Positions 1-7,629 of a stretch of DNA of 64,000 nucleotides are shown here, in pieces. Below the pieces are notes generated by a model. The model was not told where the DNA came from, made no database searches, and saw nothing but the letters and a program-made list of their open reading frames with translations. Position numbers and translations under genes: made by a program. The stretch lies in assembly GCF_010727605.1 (NCBI RefSeq), contig NZ_AP022568.1, forward strand, positions 992,001 to 1,056,000. Reading direction: 5' to 3'. The stretch is from Mycobacterium simiae. Lineage in GTDB: Bacteria; Actinomycetota; Actinomycetes; Mycobacteriales; Mycobacteriaceae. Position 1 is the stretch's first letter; every line of letters begins with the position of its first letter.

Positions 1-1392
1 TTGCAGCCGCCGGCGGGCCCACTGCACCGCCTCGCCATCGATACCTTCGCGGTAGAGGTCGGTCTTCAGCAGCCCGGCAATCGCCGTGCGGGCAGATCGG
101 TACGGGGTGTCGGCACTCTTGATCAGGAGATGACGGACTTCGTTGAGGCGGCCGGGGTTTCGCGGGCGCCCGGCGCGGATCCAGTCGCGCCGAGCGCGAC
201 CGCCATCCCAAGCGGCGGTGGTGAAGCCGAGGATTTCGCAGCCGACCTCGGCTAGCTCCAGGGCGCGCGCGAACACGTCGACCAACACGGCCACCGGCTC
301 GCTCAACGCTTTCATCGACCCCGAGCAGTCGACGAGAAACGACACGATCGCATCCGTATGGGAAACAACTGCTTCGGCTTGGAAAACGTTGCGCTCGTTC
401 GGTGTTGCGATCAGTCGGGCTAATCGGCGGCCGTCGACGAACCCGCAATCGCGGCCGCCTTCCCATCCGTCGTTGCGGCGTTCGTCCAGCAGCATCCGGA
501 GCCGGCGGCCCAGGACAGATGCGCTCAGCGCGCTGGCATCGATCAGCCGATCGAGGTGTTCACGGTACTCACGCAGTGCAGCCCGACGCGCCAACGACCG
601 TACGTCTCGTGTCTCGTCGTAAGCCTGGGTGAACACCCGATACTGCGCGCTTGGGCTTTCGGGCGGCCGCTCACCACCGCCGGCCCCGGGCGCGCTGGCG
701 TGCTCCTGCGACCCGGTGTCGAACAGCCACTCGAACACATCGCCGTCGGCACCTGGCTCGCCCGAGTCTGCCTGAAGCTGGGGCAGGTCGCCGACCAATT
801 CCGCGATGCGACGGGCATGCTGTCCAAAGGAGCTTTGGCAGTGTCGATTTCGACGAAGCAATACAAGTTCCCCGCCGACCGCTCGGGTCAACTCGATTCT
901 GGTTTGTTCGATCAGATCTTGCGTCCGCTCGGCGATCGGTTCCGCGGTCAGCCACGAACGGCCGACCTGCGCGAGGGTATAAAGCAGCAGACCGGACTCC
1001 GTTTCCGCCGAACGGGACGACTCGAACGCCACCGACCACTCGCGGAACCGGGCGGTGAGATTGCTCCGCACCCCGGGCCACGACGCGGGGACCAGCGACT
1101 CCACCCGGAACTGTTCCAGCATCTCGTAAATCAGCCGACTCGCCGTGTGCTCGGGCAGCAACGCGGCATGTACGTCGGGATCGTGGTGTCGCAACCGAAG
1201 TGCCATCCCATCGGCGGCCCCGCGATCCGCGGGCGGATGCAGGTGCGGAGCGGGCATCGGCACCGGTCGCCGCCCGCGATACAGCGCAGTGCCGCGAAAG
1301 TGCAAGTCGCGCTGGTCGCTCAGCGCGCGAATGGATGCGGCGCGCAGTTCACGCGCGGGTAGCTCGCCCCGGTTGACGGCGGAGTCGCTCAC
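1..1392 (-). CDS. cobT: Cobaltochelatase subunit CobT-like, VWA domain (C-terminus off the window)
   Basis: The minus-strand frame starts at GTG 1392 and is still open at base 1, giving 464 residues. The C-terminal part carries a von Willebrand A domain with a complete MIDAS start, VDCSGSMK at about residues 354-361, followed by CobT-typical stretches (GFTTAAWDGG, GRLNEVRHLL, GIDGEAVQWA). In the aerobic B12 pathway CobT pairs with the AAA+ ATPase CobS to drive cobalt insertion by CobN. The GTG overlaps the stop of the upstream cobS by four bases (GTGA), so translation is probably coupled. Roughly the last hundred residues of the VWA domain are missing at the window edge. The role as a true cobalt chelatase is inferred; the pair could serve another metal or enzyme, given its link to xsc. 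Confidence 0.85.
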   Translation of the reverse strand, partial: MSDSAVNRGELPARELRAASIRALSDQRDLHFRGTALYRGRRPVPMPAPHLHPPADRGAADGMALRLRHHDPDVHAALLPEHTASRLIYEMLEQFRVESLVPASWPGVRSNLTARFREWSVAFESSRSAETESGLLLYTLAQVGRSWLTAEPIAERTQDLIEQTRIELTRAVGGELVLLRRNRHCQSSFGQHARRIAELVGDLPQLQADSGEPGADGDVFEWLFDTGSQEHASAPGAGGGERPPESPSAQYRVFTQAYDETRDVRSLARRAALREYREHLDRLIDASALSASVLGRRLRMLLDERRNDGWEGGRDCGFVDGRRLARLIATPNERNVFQAEAVVSHTDAIVSFLVDCSGSMKALSEPVAVLVDVFARALELAEVGCEILGFTTAAWDGGRARRDWIRAGRPRNPGRLNEVRHLLIKSADTPYRSARTAIAGLLKTDLYREGIDGEAVQWARRRLQ

Positions 1393-2324
1393 GCGACGCA
1401 CACCGCGGGCTCATCGAGCTCGTGATCGAAGCAGCGCTGGAAGTACTCGGCGACGATCGGTCGTTCTGCGTCGTCGCACTTGTTGACGAACGAGAACCGA
1501 AAGGCCAGCCCGACGTCGCCGAAGATTGCGACGTTTTCCGCCCACGCGATCACGGTGCGCGGAGACATCAGGGTGGAAAGGTCACCGACGCGGAACCCGG
1601 CGCGGGTCAGGTTCGCCACCGCCACCATCGAGGCAATGAGAGCACTGTCGACCTCGGGCACCCTGGATGCGACGATGTCGATCTCCGCCTGGGGCAGTGG
1701 GTGATCGAGCGACGCGACGATGTTCCATCGGTCGATCTGCGCATGGTTGAGTCGCTGCGCACCGTGGTAGAGCCCGTTGAGGTTGCCCAGCCCGACGGTG
1801 TTGGCGGTCGCGAACAGCCGAAACCACCTGTGTGGCGTGATCACCCGGTTCTGGTCGAGCAGCGTGAGCTTCCCCTCGTGTTCGAGGATGCGCTGGATGA
1901 CGAACATCACTTCGGGCCGGCCGGCGTCGTATTCGTCGAGGACCAGTGCGACCGGTCGCTGGATCGCCCACGGCAGGATGCCTTCTTGAAATTCGGTGAC
2001 CTGTAGGCCATCTCGCAGCGTCACCGAATCGCGCCCGATCAGGTCCATCCGGCTGAGCTGGCCGTCGAGGTTCACTCGCACGCAGGGCCAGTTCAGCCGC
2101 GCGGCAACCTGCTCGATGTGTGTCGACTTACCGGTGCCGTGCAGCCCTTGCAACAAGACGCGCCGGTTGTGTGCGAAACCGGCAAGCAGAGCCAGCGTGA
2201 CCGATGGGTCGAATCGGTACGCTGGGTCGATCTCCGGCACGTGTTCGTCCGGTTCGGCAAAGGCGGGAACCCGCAGCTCCGAATCGATGCCGAAGGTGTC
2301 TCGGACAGACACCAGCTGCGTCAT
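1389..2324 (-). CDS. cobS: Cobaltochelatase ATPase subunit CobS-like (AAA+/MoxR class)
   Basis: The 311-residue protein has a clear Walker A (GLHGTGKST, about 60-68) and Walker B (VALVLDEYD, about 125-133). The stretches AHNRRVLLQG, RLNWPCVRVNLDGQ and RLFATANTVGLGNLNGLYHG are very like proteobacterial CobS. CobS hydrolyses ATP in the CobST complex that assists CobN in putting cobalt into hydrogenobyrinate diamide. The ATG overlaps the stop of the upstream IclR gene by four bases (ATGA), and its own stop overlaps the start of cobT, so the three genes form one tight operon. Family assignment is strong. The substrate in this organism is inferred and may not be B12, because no other cobalamin gene is visible nearby. 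Confidence 0.88.
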   Translation of the reverse strand: MTQLVSVRDTFGIDSELRVPAFAEPDEHVPEIDPAYRFDPSVTLALLAGFAHNRRVLLQGLHGTGKSTHIEQVAARLNWPCVRVNLDGQLSRMDLIGRDSVTLRDGLQVTEFQEGILPWAIQRPVALVLDEYDAGRPEVMFVIQRILEHEGKLTLLDQNRVITPHRWFRLFATANTVGLGNLNGLYHGAQRLNHAQIDRWNIVASLDHPLPQAEIDIVASRVPEVDSALIASMVAVANLTRAGFRVGDLSTLMSPRTVIAWAENVAIFGDVGLAFRFSFVNKCDDAERPIVAEYFQRCFDHELDEPAVCVA

Positions 2325-3154
2325 GAGCTTGCTCGCGAGGACTCGCCGGCGGTCTCGGCCTCGATCTGGCCGATCGCATCGGCTGCCCGCCGCAACGCGG
2401 GCAAGACTCGCAGGGCTTTGTCGGGTGTCAGGCGCATCACCGGCGCCTGAACCGCGATGCCCAGGTTGGAGATTCCCGACGGTGACGGCACCAGCACGGC
2501 CGCGCAGACGAGACCAGGCAGGAACTCCTGATCGTCGATTGCGTACCCGTCTCGCCGAACCTGCTTGAGCTGTTCCTCGATCTGGTCCACATCGGTGATC
2601 GTGTTGGGGGTGTATTGCTTGAGTGGCGCCGCTTCCAATAGCCGGCGCCGCTGAACAGGGGCGAGCTGGGACAGGATCATCTTTCCGCTCGCCGAGCAGT
2701 GCACCGGCACGCGCGACCCCGGCTGCAGCGTGAAGCGAAGCGGCTCAAGAGTTTCCACGCGATCGACATACAAAATCTCGTCACCGGACAACGCGGTCAG
2801 GTTGCAGCTCTCACCGAGTTCCTCCACCAGGCTGCGCAGCACGGAGTGACGCGCACCGTGGTGAGTGTCGTTGAGCAGCAGGCTTTCTGCCATCCGTCGC
2901 AGCCGCGCGCCGACCACATAATGGCGGCCGTTGTTCTCCCGGATCAGCAGTCCGGCACCTTCGAGTTGTTGCAGCATGCGATGCAGAGTCGGCTTGGGCG
3001 TGCCGGTCAGCTCTACTAGACCCTGCAGGGTGAACAGCTGGTTCTTGGTTGCGATCAGCTCCAACAATGAGAACAGTCGCAGCGTCGGCGTGTCGCCGGT
3101 GAGCGCCGTCTCGGCCAACGCGGCCGCTTCGTCGATGCTGTGAATCTCGCCCAT
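2321..3154 (-). CDS. IclR-family transcriptional regulator
   Basis: This 277-residue protein has an N-terminal winged helix-turn-helix (about residues 20-80, containing TGTPKPTLHRMLQQLEGAGL) and a C-terminal IclR effector-binding domain (about 95-260, with HCSASGKMILS and GYAIDDQEF). IclR proteins sense small metabolites and usually control a neighbouring catabolic gene. The ATG at 3154 sits just behind a GAGGAGG ribosome site; an upstream in-frame GTG at 3166 is less likely. The gene is divergent from xsc across a 187-base promoter region and is coupled to cobS and cobT by four-base overlaps. The simplest reading is that it senses a sulfonate or derivative and controls both arms; the ligand is not known from sequence. 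Confidence 0.9.
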   Translation of the reverse strand: MGEIHSIDEAAALAETALTGDTPTLRLFSLLELIATKNQLFTLQGLVELTGTPKPTLHRMLQQLEGAGLLIRENNGRHYVVGARLRRMAESLLLNDTHHGARHSVLRSLVEELGESCNLTALSGDEILYVDRVETLEPLRFTLQPGSRVPVHCSASGKMILSQLAPVQRRRLLEAAPLKQYTPNTITDVDQIEEQLKQVRRDGYAIDDQEFLPGLVCAAVLVPSPSGISNLGIAVQAPVMRLTPDKALRVLPALRRAADAIGQIEAETAGESSRASS

Positions 3155-3240
3155 ACCCCTCCTCACCGAACGTCGGCTTCTATAGAACCGGGAATCCTGC
3201 GAAAAAACAAGACAACCTATACCGGATCCTGAAATATCGA

Positions 3241-3270
3241 TTGACGCAATCCTCGGATAACCCCTAGTCT
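3241..3270 (+). promoter_or_regulatory. Candidate sigma-A-type promoter of xsc
   Basis: TTGACG at 3241-3246 and TAGTCT at 3265-3270 are separated by 18 bases, about 70 bases before the xsc start. A short dyad (GGAA, seven bases, TTCC; 3291-3304) follows and could be an IclR operator. This is a reading by eye only. Confidence 0.45.
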
Positions 3271-3341
3271 GCCTCTAAGCCGCAGAATTGGAACAGTTTA
3301 TTCCGATTTTTCGGGGACCCGGGACCGAGGAGGACAAGCCG

Positions 3342-5141
3342 ATGACCCAAGCAACCACTCGTGCTGCCGCATCAGGCGTGCAGCGAATGACACCGTCCGA
3401 GGCTTTCGTCGAGACGATGGCGGCTAATGGCGTCACCGACATCTTCGGCATCATGGGCTCGGCCTTCATGGATGCGATGGACATCTTCGCGCCGGCCGGC
3501 ATCCGGCTCATCCCCGTGGTACACGAGCAAGGGGCGGCGCACATGGCCGACGGCTACGCGCGCGTCAGCGGCCGTCATGGCGTCGTCATCGGTCAAAACG
3601 GCCCCGGAATCAGCAACTGCGTCACCGCGATCGCCGCCGCCTTCTGGGCGCACAGCCCGGTGGTCATCGTGACTCCCGAAGCCGGCACCATGGGCATCGG
3701 CCTCGGCGGCTTCCAGGAAGCCAACCAGCTTCCGATGTTCCAAGAATTCACGAAATACCAAGGGCACGTGAATAACCCACGTCGTATGGCAGAGCTCACG
3801 GGACGCTGCTTTGACCGCGCCATCATGGAGATGGGTCCCACCCAACTGAACATCCCCCGCGACTTCTTCTACGGTGAGATCGAGACCGAGATTCCGCAGC
3901 CGCGCAGACTCGACCGCGGGCCGGGCGGTGCGCAAAGCCTCGACGAGGCCGCGCAATTGATCGCCGAAGCCGAGTTCCCCGTGATCATCTCGGGTGGCGG
4001 CGTGGTGATGGGCGATGCCGTCGAGGAGTGCAAGGCCTTCGCGGAACGCCTCGGCGCCCCGGTGGTCAATAGCTACCTGCACAACGACTCCTTCCCCGCC
4101 AGCCACCCGTTGTGGACCGGTCCGCTTGGCTACCAGGGCTCCAAGGCTGCGATGAAACTGATATCGCGGGCCGACGTGGTGATCGCGCTGGGCACCCGGC
4201 TCGGACCCTTCGGCACCCTGCCGCAGCACGGAATGGACTACTGGCCCAAAGATGCCAAGATCATCCAGATCGACGCCGACCAAAAGATGCTCGGGCTGGT
4301 CAAGAAGATCAGCGTGGGCATCTGCGGCGACGCGAAGGCGGCGACGACGGCGCTGATGGAGCGAATCCGGAACCGGACATTGGCCAGCGACGCCACCCGG
4401 GAGCAGCGCGCCGCCACCATTCAGGCCGAAAAGGACGCGTGGGAAAACGAACTCAGCGAGTGGATCCACGAGCGTGACCCGTTCAGCCTCGACATGATCG
4501 CCGAACAGGACCAGGAGGAAGGCAACTGGCTGCACCCACGGCAGGTGTTGCGCGAGCTCGAGAAGGCGATGCCGGCCAACGTCATGGTGTCGACCGATAT
4601 CGGAAACATCAACTCGGTGGCCAACAGTTACCTGCGCTTCGAGCGGCCGCGAAGCTTTTTGGCCCCGATGAGTTACGGCAACTGCGGCTACGCGTTGCCG
4701 ACGGTCATCGGCGCAAAGGTGGCCGCCCCCGAGCGGCCGGCAATCGCCTATGCCGGCGACGGCGCGTGGGCCATGAGCATGGGCGAGATCATGACCGCCG
4801 TTCGACACGACATCCCGGTCACCGGAGTCGTTTTCCACAACCGGCAATGGGGTGCGGAAAAGAAAAATCAGGTGGATTTCTACAACCGTCGATTCGTCGC
4901 TGCCGAGCTGGAAAGCCAGTCCTTCGCGGGCATCGCCGAGGCGATGGGGGCCGAGGGGATCGTCGTCGAGAAGCTCGACGAGGTCGGGCCCGCGTTGCAA
5001 CGCGCCGTAACCGCCCAGATGAAGGAGGGCAAGACAACGGTCGTCGAGATCATGTGCACCCGCGAGCTGGGCGACCCGTTCCGCCGCGACGCACTATCCA
5101 AGCCCGTCCGGTTACTCGACAAGTACAAGGACTACGTCTAG
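3342..5141 (+). CDS. xsc: Sulfoacetaldehyde acetyltransferase (thiamine-diphosphate enzyme)
   Basis: Xsc converts sulfoacetaldehyde plus phosphate to acetyl phosphate and sulfite, the desulfonating step in taurine and related sulfonate catabolism. The 599-residue protein has the three-domain ThDP fold: the catalytic Glu (HEQGAAHMADGYAR, Glu about 62), Xsc-like segments (NGPGISN, GGFQEANQLPMF, INIPRDFFYGE, SKAAMKLISRADVV, DYWPKDAKIIQID) and a C-terminal ThDP/Mg motif beginning AGDGAWAMSMGE, followed by RQWGAEKKNQ. I chose ATG 3342 because GAGGAGG lies eight bases upstream; an ATG at 3288 has no such site. It is followed by a strong hairpin. Oxalyl-CoA decarboxylase and acetolactate synthase are related alternatives, but the central segments fit Xsc better. 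No taurine dehydrogenase, transaminase, transporter or phosphotransacetylase is in view. Confidence 0.85.
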   Translation: MTQATTRAAASGVQRMTPSEAFVETMAANGVTDIFGIMGSAFMDAMDIFAPAGIRLIPVVHEQGAAHMADGYARVSGRHGVVIGQNGPGISNCVTAIAAAFWAHSPVVIVTPEAGTMGIGLGGFQEANQLPMFQEFTKYQGHVNNPRRMAELTGRCFDRAIMEMGPTQLNIPRDFFYGEIETEIPQPRRLDRGPGGAQSLDEAAQLIAEAEFPVIISGGGVVMGDAVEECKAFAERLGAPVVNSYLHNDSFPASHPLWTGPLGYQGSKAAMKLISRADVVIALGTRLGPFGTLPQHGMDYWPKDAKIIQIDADQKMLGLVKKISVGICGDAKAATTALMERIRNRTLASDATREQRAATIQAEKDAWENELSEWIHERDPFSLDMIAEQDQEEGNWLHPRQVLRELEKAMPANVMVSTDIGNINSVANSYLRFERPRSFLAPMSYGNCGYALPTVIGAKVAAPERPAIAYAGDGAWAMSMGEIMTAVRHDIPVTGVVFHNRQWGAEKKNQVDFYNRRFVAAELESQSFAGIAEAMGAEGIVVEKLDEVGPALQRAVTAQMKEGKTTVVEIMCTRELGDPFRRDALSKPVRLLDKYKDYV

Positions 5142-5149
5142 GCGTAGCT

Positions 5150-5187
5150 GAGGCGGTGCCGCGCGAATTACGTTGCGGCACCGCCTC
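5150..5187 (+). terminator. Hairpin terminator after xsc
   Basis: A perfect 13-base-pair inverted repeat (GAGGCGGTGCCGC at 5150-5162 with its complement at 5175-5187) starts nine bases after the xsc stop and has a 12-base loop. There is no long T run, as is common in mycobacteria. Confidence 0.7.
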
Positions 5188-5214
5188 CTAGCGCTCCAAT
5201 AGCAGGAGTTTTTG

Positions 5215-5586
5215 ATGTTCCCCCGCAAGCCGCCACTGCAATCGGTAGGGACCGATCCCGATTATCGATTCACCTTCGCGAACGAACGAACGTTTCTGGC
5301 GTGGCTTCGTACCGGGCTGGCGCTGCTCGCCGGCGCGGTCGCATTGGCCAGCCTGGTACACGACTTCGGTCCGCGCTCACTGCGTATCGCGATCACGGTG
5401 TTTCTGTTGATCCTGGCGCTGGTCGTCACGGTCGGCGCTTATGGACGGTGGGATCGCGCCGAGCGTGCGCTACGCGAGAGCCGCTCGCTGCCGAGCGACC
5501 CACTGCCGCGGCTGGTGGCCGCCGGCGCGGGGATCACCGTCGTCGCGGCGGCGATCCTGGTATTTCTCGCCGAGACCAGCACATGA
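5215..5586 (+). CDS. DUF202/YidH-family inner-membrane protein
   Basis: This 123-residue protein has the DUF202 signature near the N-terminus (FANERTFLAWLRTGLAL) and three predicted hydrophobic segments, at about residues 34-52, 59-79 and 100-118. The biochemical role of the family is unknown. The ATG at 5215 lies seven bases after AGGAG; an overlapping TTG at 5212 is less likely. It forms a two-gene unit with the next DUF202 gene, whose ATG overlaps this stop (ATGA). Confidence 0.85.
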   Translation: MFPRKPPLQSVGTDPDYRFTFANERTFLAWLRTGLALLAGAVALASLVHDFGPRSLRIAITVFLLILALVVTVGAYGRWDRAERALRESRSLPSDPLPRLVAAGAGITVVAAAILVFLAETST

Positions 5587-5915
5587 CGGAGCAGCAATTG
5601 ATCGATGTCGGCGCACAGGCCGAGCGAACCGCACTTGCCTGGCAGCGCACCGCGATTGGTGCCATCGCCGTCGCCGCCCTGGTGTTGCGCTGGGACGCAC
5701 TTGACCACCTGCCGATGTGGCCCGGCATCGTGCTTGCGATTGCGGCCGGCGCCACGGTGGTGTCTTTCGCCTCGGGACGCTACCGCAGCATGCTGCACGC
5801 CATGGCAGCCCACCGTACCCCGGTGTCTCGTCGGATGGTACCGGCCGCGACGGTCGCGATGACCGCCGTGATCCTGGGCATCGGCGCCGAGCTGGCGGCC
5901 GCGGGGCTCGGGTGA
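5583..5915 (+). CDS. Second DUF202-family membrane protein
   Basis: The 110-residue protein carries the shorter DUF202 form, ERTALAWQRTAIG at about residues 14-26, with three hydrophobic segments. It is translationally coupled to the preceding paralogue by a four-base overlap. Side-by-side pairs of a longer and a shorter DUF202 protein are a recurrent arrangement and suggest a heteromeric membrane complex; that is inference, and no substrate is known. Confidence 0.82.
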   Translation: MTEQQLIDVGAQAERTALAWQRTAIGAIAVAALVLRWDALDHLPMWPGIVLAIAAGATVVSFASGRYRSMLHAMAAHRTPVSRRMVPAATVAMTAVILGIGAELAAAGLG

Positions 5916-5960
5916 GGCAGTTTGGCGTGCCGGCCCCTGGCCCACCCCTTTTCGACAGGA

Positions 5961-5994
5961 CGCTAAACATGTACCATTTGGTACATGTTTAGCG
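5961..5994. promoter_or_regulatory. 34-base perfect palindrome, probable TetR operator
   Basis: Two 16-base arms (CGCTAAACATGTACCA and its exact complement) flank a TT centre. The right arm contains the ATG of the SRPBCC gene (5985). A bound repressor would cover the start codon and any leaderless transcription start. The TetR gene encoded directly downstream is the natural candidate ligand. Confidence 0.75.
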
Positions 5995-6431
5995 AGGACC
6001 ACATCGCCATCGATGCTCCCCCGCAGTTGGTCTGGGACGTCTTCACCGACGTCGAGCATTGGCCGAATTGGACCGCCTCGGTGACCTCGCTGGTCGGGTT
6101 GGACGGCCCAAAGCTCGAGGTGGGCAAGCGATTTGCGATCAAACAACCCGGCATGCGGAAACTCATCTGGCGGGTGACCGAGATCGAACCCGGGACGTCC
6201 TGGACATGGGTGCAACGCTCCCCCGGCGTGCTGGTCAGCGCCCGGCACGACGTCACGCCCGCCCCGGCCGGCGGCACCCTGGTCCGCCAGCAGCTTCACC
6301 AAGGCGGCATCCTCGGGGCGTTAGTGGGACGACTGATGGCCAAGAAGACCAAACGTTTTCTCGAGCTGGAGGCCCAAGGACTCAAGGCCCACTCGGAGCA
6401 GCTCAGCCGCGCCGATGGTGCGCACCCCTGA
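5985..6431 (+). CDS. SRPBCC/START-like domain protein
   Basis: The 148-residue protein is a single SRPBCC (polyketide cyclase/dehydrase-like) domain. It opens with the usual first strand and helix (IAIDAPPQLVWDVFTDVEHWPNW) and has the typical hydrophobic-cavity pattern after it. Such domains bind hydrophobic ligands; enzyme activity is not certain. The start lies within the palindrome at 5961-5994, with no ribosome site, so a leaderless mRNA is plausible. Its last 17 bases overlap the TetR gene, which makes a two-gene autoregulated unit likely. Confidence 0.85.
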   Translation: MFSEDHIAIDAPPQLVWDVFTDVEHWPNWTASVTSLVGLDGPKLEVGKRFAIKQPGMRKLIWRVTEIEPGTSWTWVQRSPGVLVSARHDVTPAPAGGTLVRQQLHQGGILGALVGRLMAKKTKRFLELEAQGLKAHSEQLSRADGAHP

Positions 6432-6954
6432 CGTCGCGCGGCGCGGCCAACTCCTCGACGCACTGATCGAGGAATTCGCGGCCGGGGGCATCGGCGACCG
6501 CTCACTGCGCGAGGTCGCCGTCGCCATCGGCACCAGTCACCGAATGTTGCTGCACCACTTCGGGTCTCGCGACAATCTTCTCCTCGCCGTCGTTGAGGAG
6601 GTGGAGCGCCGCCAGCTGGGCGTGCTGGCCGAACTGCCTACCGATGCCGCCGGTGGCTTCGCCGCCATGTGGGCCGACGTGCGGCGTCCAGGACTTCGCC
6701 GGCTGGAGCGTCTCTTCTTCGAGTGCTATGCCCGCGCCGCGCAGGGCGAAAAGCCTTTCGCCCGAATGGTTCCCAATGCCGTCGATGGCTGGCTGCGCGC
6801 GGTCGAGGCGGCAGCCGGCGATTCGTTAGACCCTGCGCTGGTCCGACTGGGGCTGGCGGTCACGCGCGGGCTGCTACTGGATCTGGTCGCCACCAACGAC
6901 GATGCTGGTGTGGACGCGGCCGCGGCGGCCTTCACCCGCCTGCTCAGCCGCTGA
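6415..6954 (+). CDS. TetR-family transcriptional regulator
   Basis: The 179-residue protein has an N-terminal TetR helix-turn-helix (about residues 9-55; SLREVAVAIGTSHRMLLHHFGSRDNLL) and a helical ligand-binding C-terminal part. It overlaps the SRPBCC gene by 17 bases and most likely binds the palindrome at 5961-5994 to control both. Its stop overlaps the end of the convergent TetR gene by 11 bases. The ligand is unknown; a hydrophobic molecule shared with the SRPBCC protein is a guess. Confidence 0.88.
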   Translation: MVRTPDVARRGQLLDALIEEFAAGGIGDRSLREVAVAIGTSHRMLLHHFGSRDNLLLAVVEEVERRQLGVLAELPTDAAGGFAAMWADVRRPGLRRLERLFFECYARAAQGEKPFARMVPNAVDGWLRAVEAAAGDSLDPALVRLGLAVTRGLLLDLVATNDDAGVDAAAAAFTRLLSR

Positions 6955-7528
6955 GCTCCGTCCCCCTCGGCAACACCGAGATAAGTGTGTCGACGAGTTC
7001 CTCGGCGTTGGTGTGCCACTTGTCCAGATCCATATGACCACTCAAATCCAATCCGGTGATCCCATGGGCGCTGGTCAACAGCAAGGCCCCGTACCGCCGC
7101 GCCTGCTCGGGGCCGGTGATGCGACCGACGAGGTCCAGAAACAGCTCCTGCGCTCGTTCAGCTACCCGCATCGCTTCGCCCGGGTCACCCGCCGGCGGGG
7201 TGAACATCAATCGGTACAGGTGCGGCCGGGTACGACCGAGATCTATCAACGACAGCAGACCCGAGCGCAGGGATTCCTCGGCCGAGTCGTCGCTGTCGAC
7301 CAAGGCCTGGAGTAGGTCGGCCAACCCACGCAACGCGTCGGCGGCCAACACCGCCAGCAGGGCTTCCTTGTCGGCAAAGTGCCGGTAGGCGGCCGAGTGC
7401 GAGACACCGGCCCGTGCGCCCACCTCGCGCAACGTGACGGCCTCGACTCCGCCCAGATCGAGTAGCAGGCCCGCAGCCTCGAGCAGCGAGCGGCGTGTGG
7501 CCGCAGCACTCTGCGCGCGTGTTGTCAC
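6944..7528 (-). CDS. TetR-family regulator with WHG-type C-terminal domain
   Basis: The 194-residue protein has a canonical TetR DNA-binding domain (TLREVGARAGVSHSAAYRHFADKEALL, about residues 31-57). Its C-terminal region resembles the TetR WHG class (SAHGITGLDLSGHM near residue 160). It is divergent from the SDR gene at 7630, and two GTTAAC-type operators lie between them, so it probably represses itself and the SDR. Confidence 0.88.
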   Translation of the reverse strand: MTTRAQSAAATRRSLLEAAGLLLDLGGVEAVTLREVGARAGVSHSAAYRHFADKEALLAVLAADALRGLADLLQALVDSDDSAEESLRSGLLSLIDLGRTRPHLYRLMFTPPAGDPGEAMRVAERAQELFLDLVGRITGPEQARRYGALLLTSAHGITGLDLSGHMDLDKWHTNAEELVDTLISVLPRGTELSG

Positions 7529-7552
7529 CTGGCGAGCATAGCCAGGCGGTCA

Positions 7553-7599
7553 GTTGACAATGTTAACTCAACGTCCTACGTTCAGTTAACAACGTTAAC
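7553..7599. promoter_or_regulatory. Twin operator sites between TetR and SDR genes
   Basis: Site 1, GTTGACAATGTTAAC (7553-7567), and site 2, GTTAACAACGTTAAC (7585-7599), are near-identical 15-base dyads. Their centres are 32 bases apart, about three helical turns. They fill the gap between the divergent TetR and SDR starts, fitting cooperative repression by the TetR protein. Confidence 0.65.
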
Positions 7600-7629
7600 C
7601 CAAATTCTCGTCGCCGAATGGAGACCGCC

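Noticed and set aside
3288..3341. Upstream start for xsc at ATG 3288.
   Set aside because: The extra 18 residues are unlike Xsc and there is no ribosome site, whereas ATG 3342 has GAGGAGG at the right distance.
3372..5000. A 542-codon minus-strand open frame opposite xsc.
   Set aside because: It is the antisense shadow of a well-supported Xsc coding sequence; the translation has no domain and is rich in His, Arg and Gly as expected for high-GC antisense frames.
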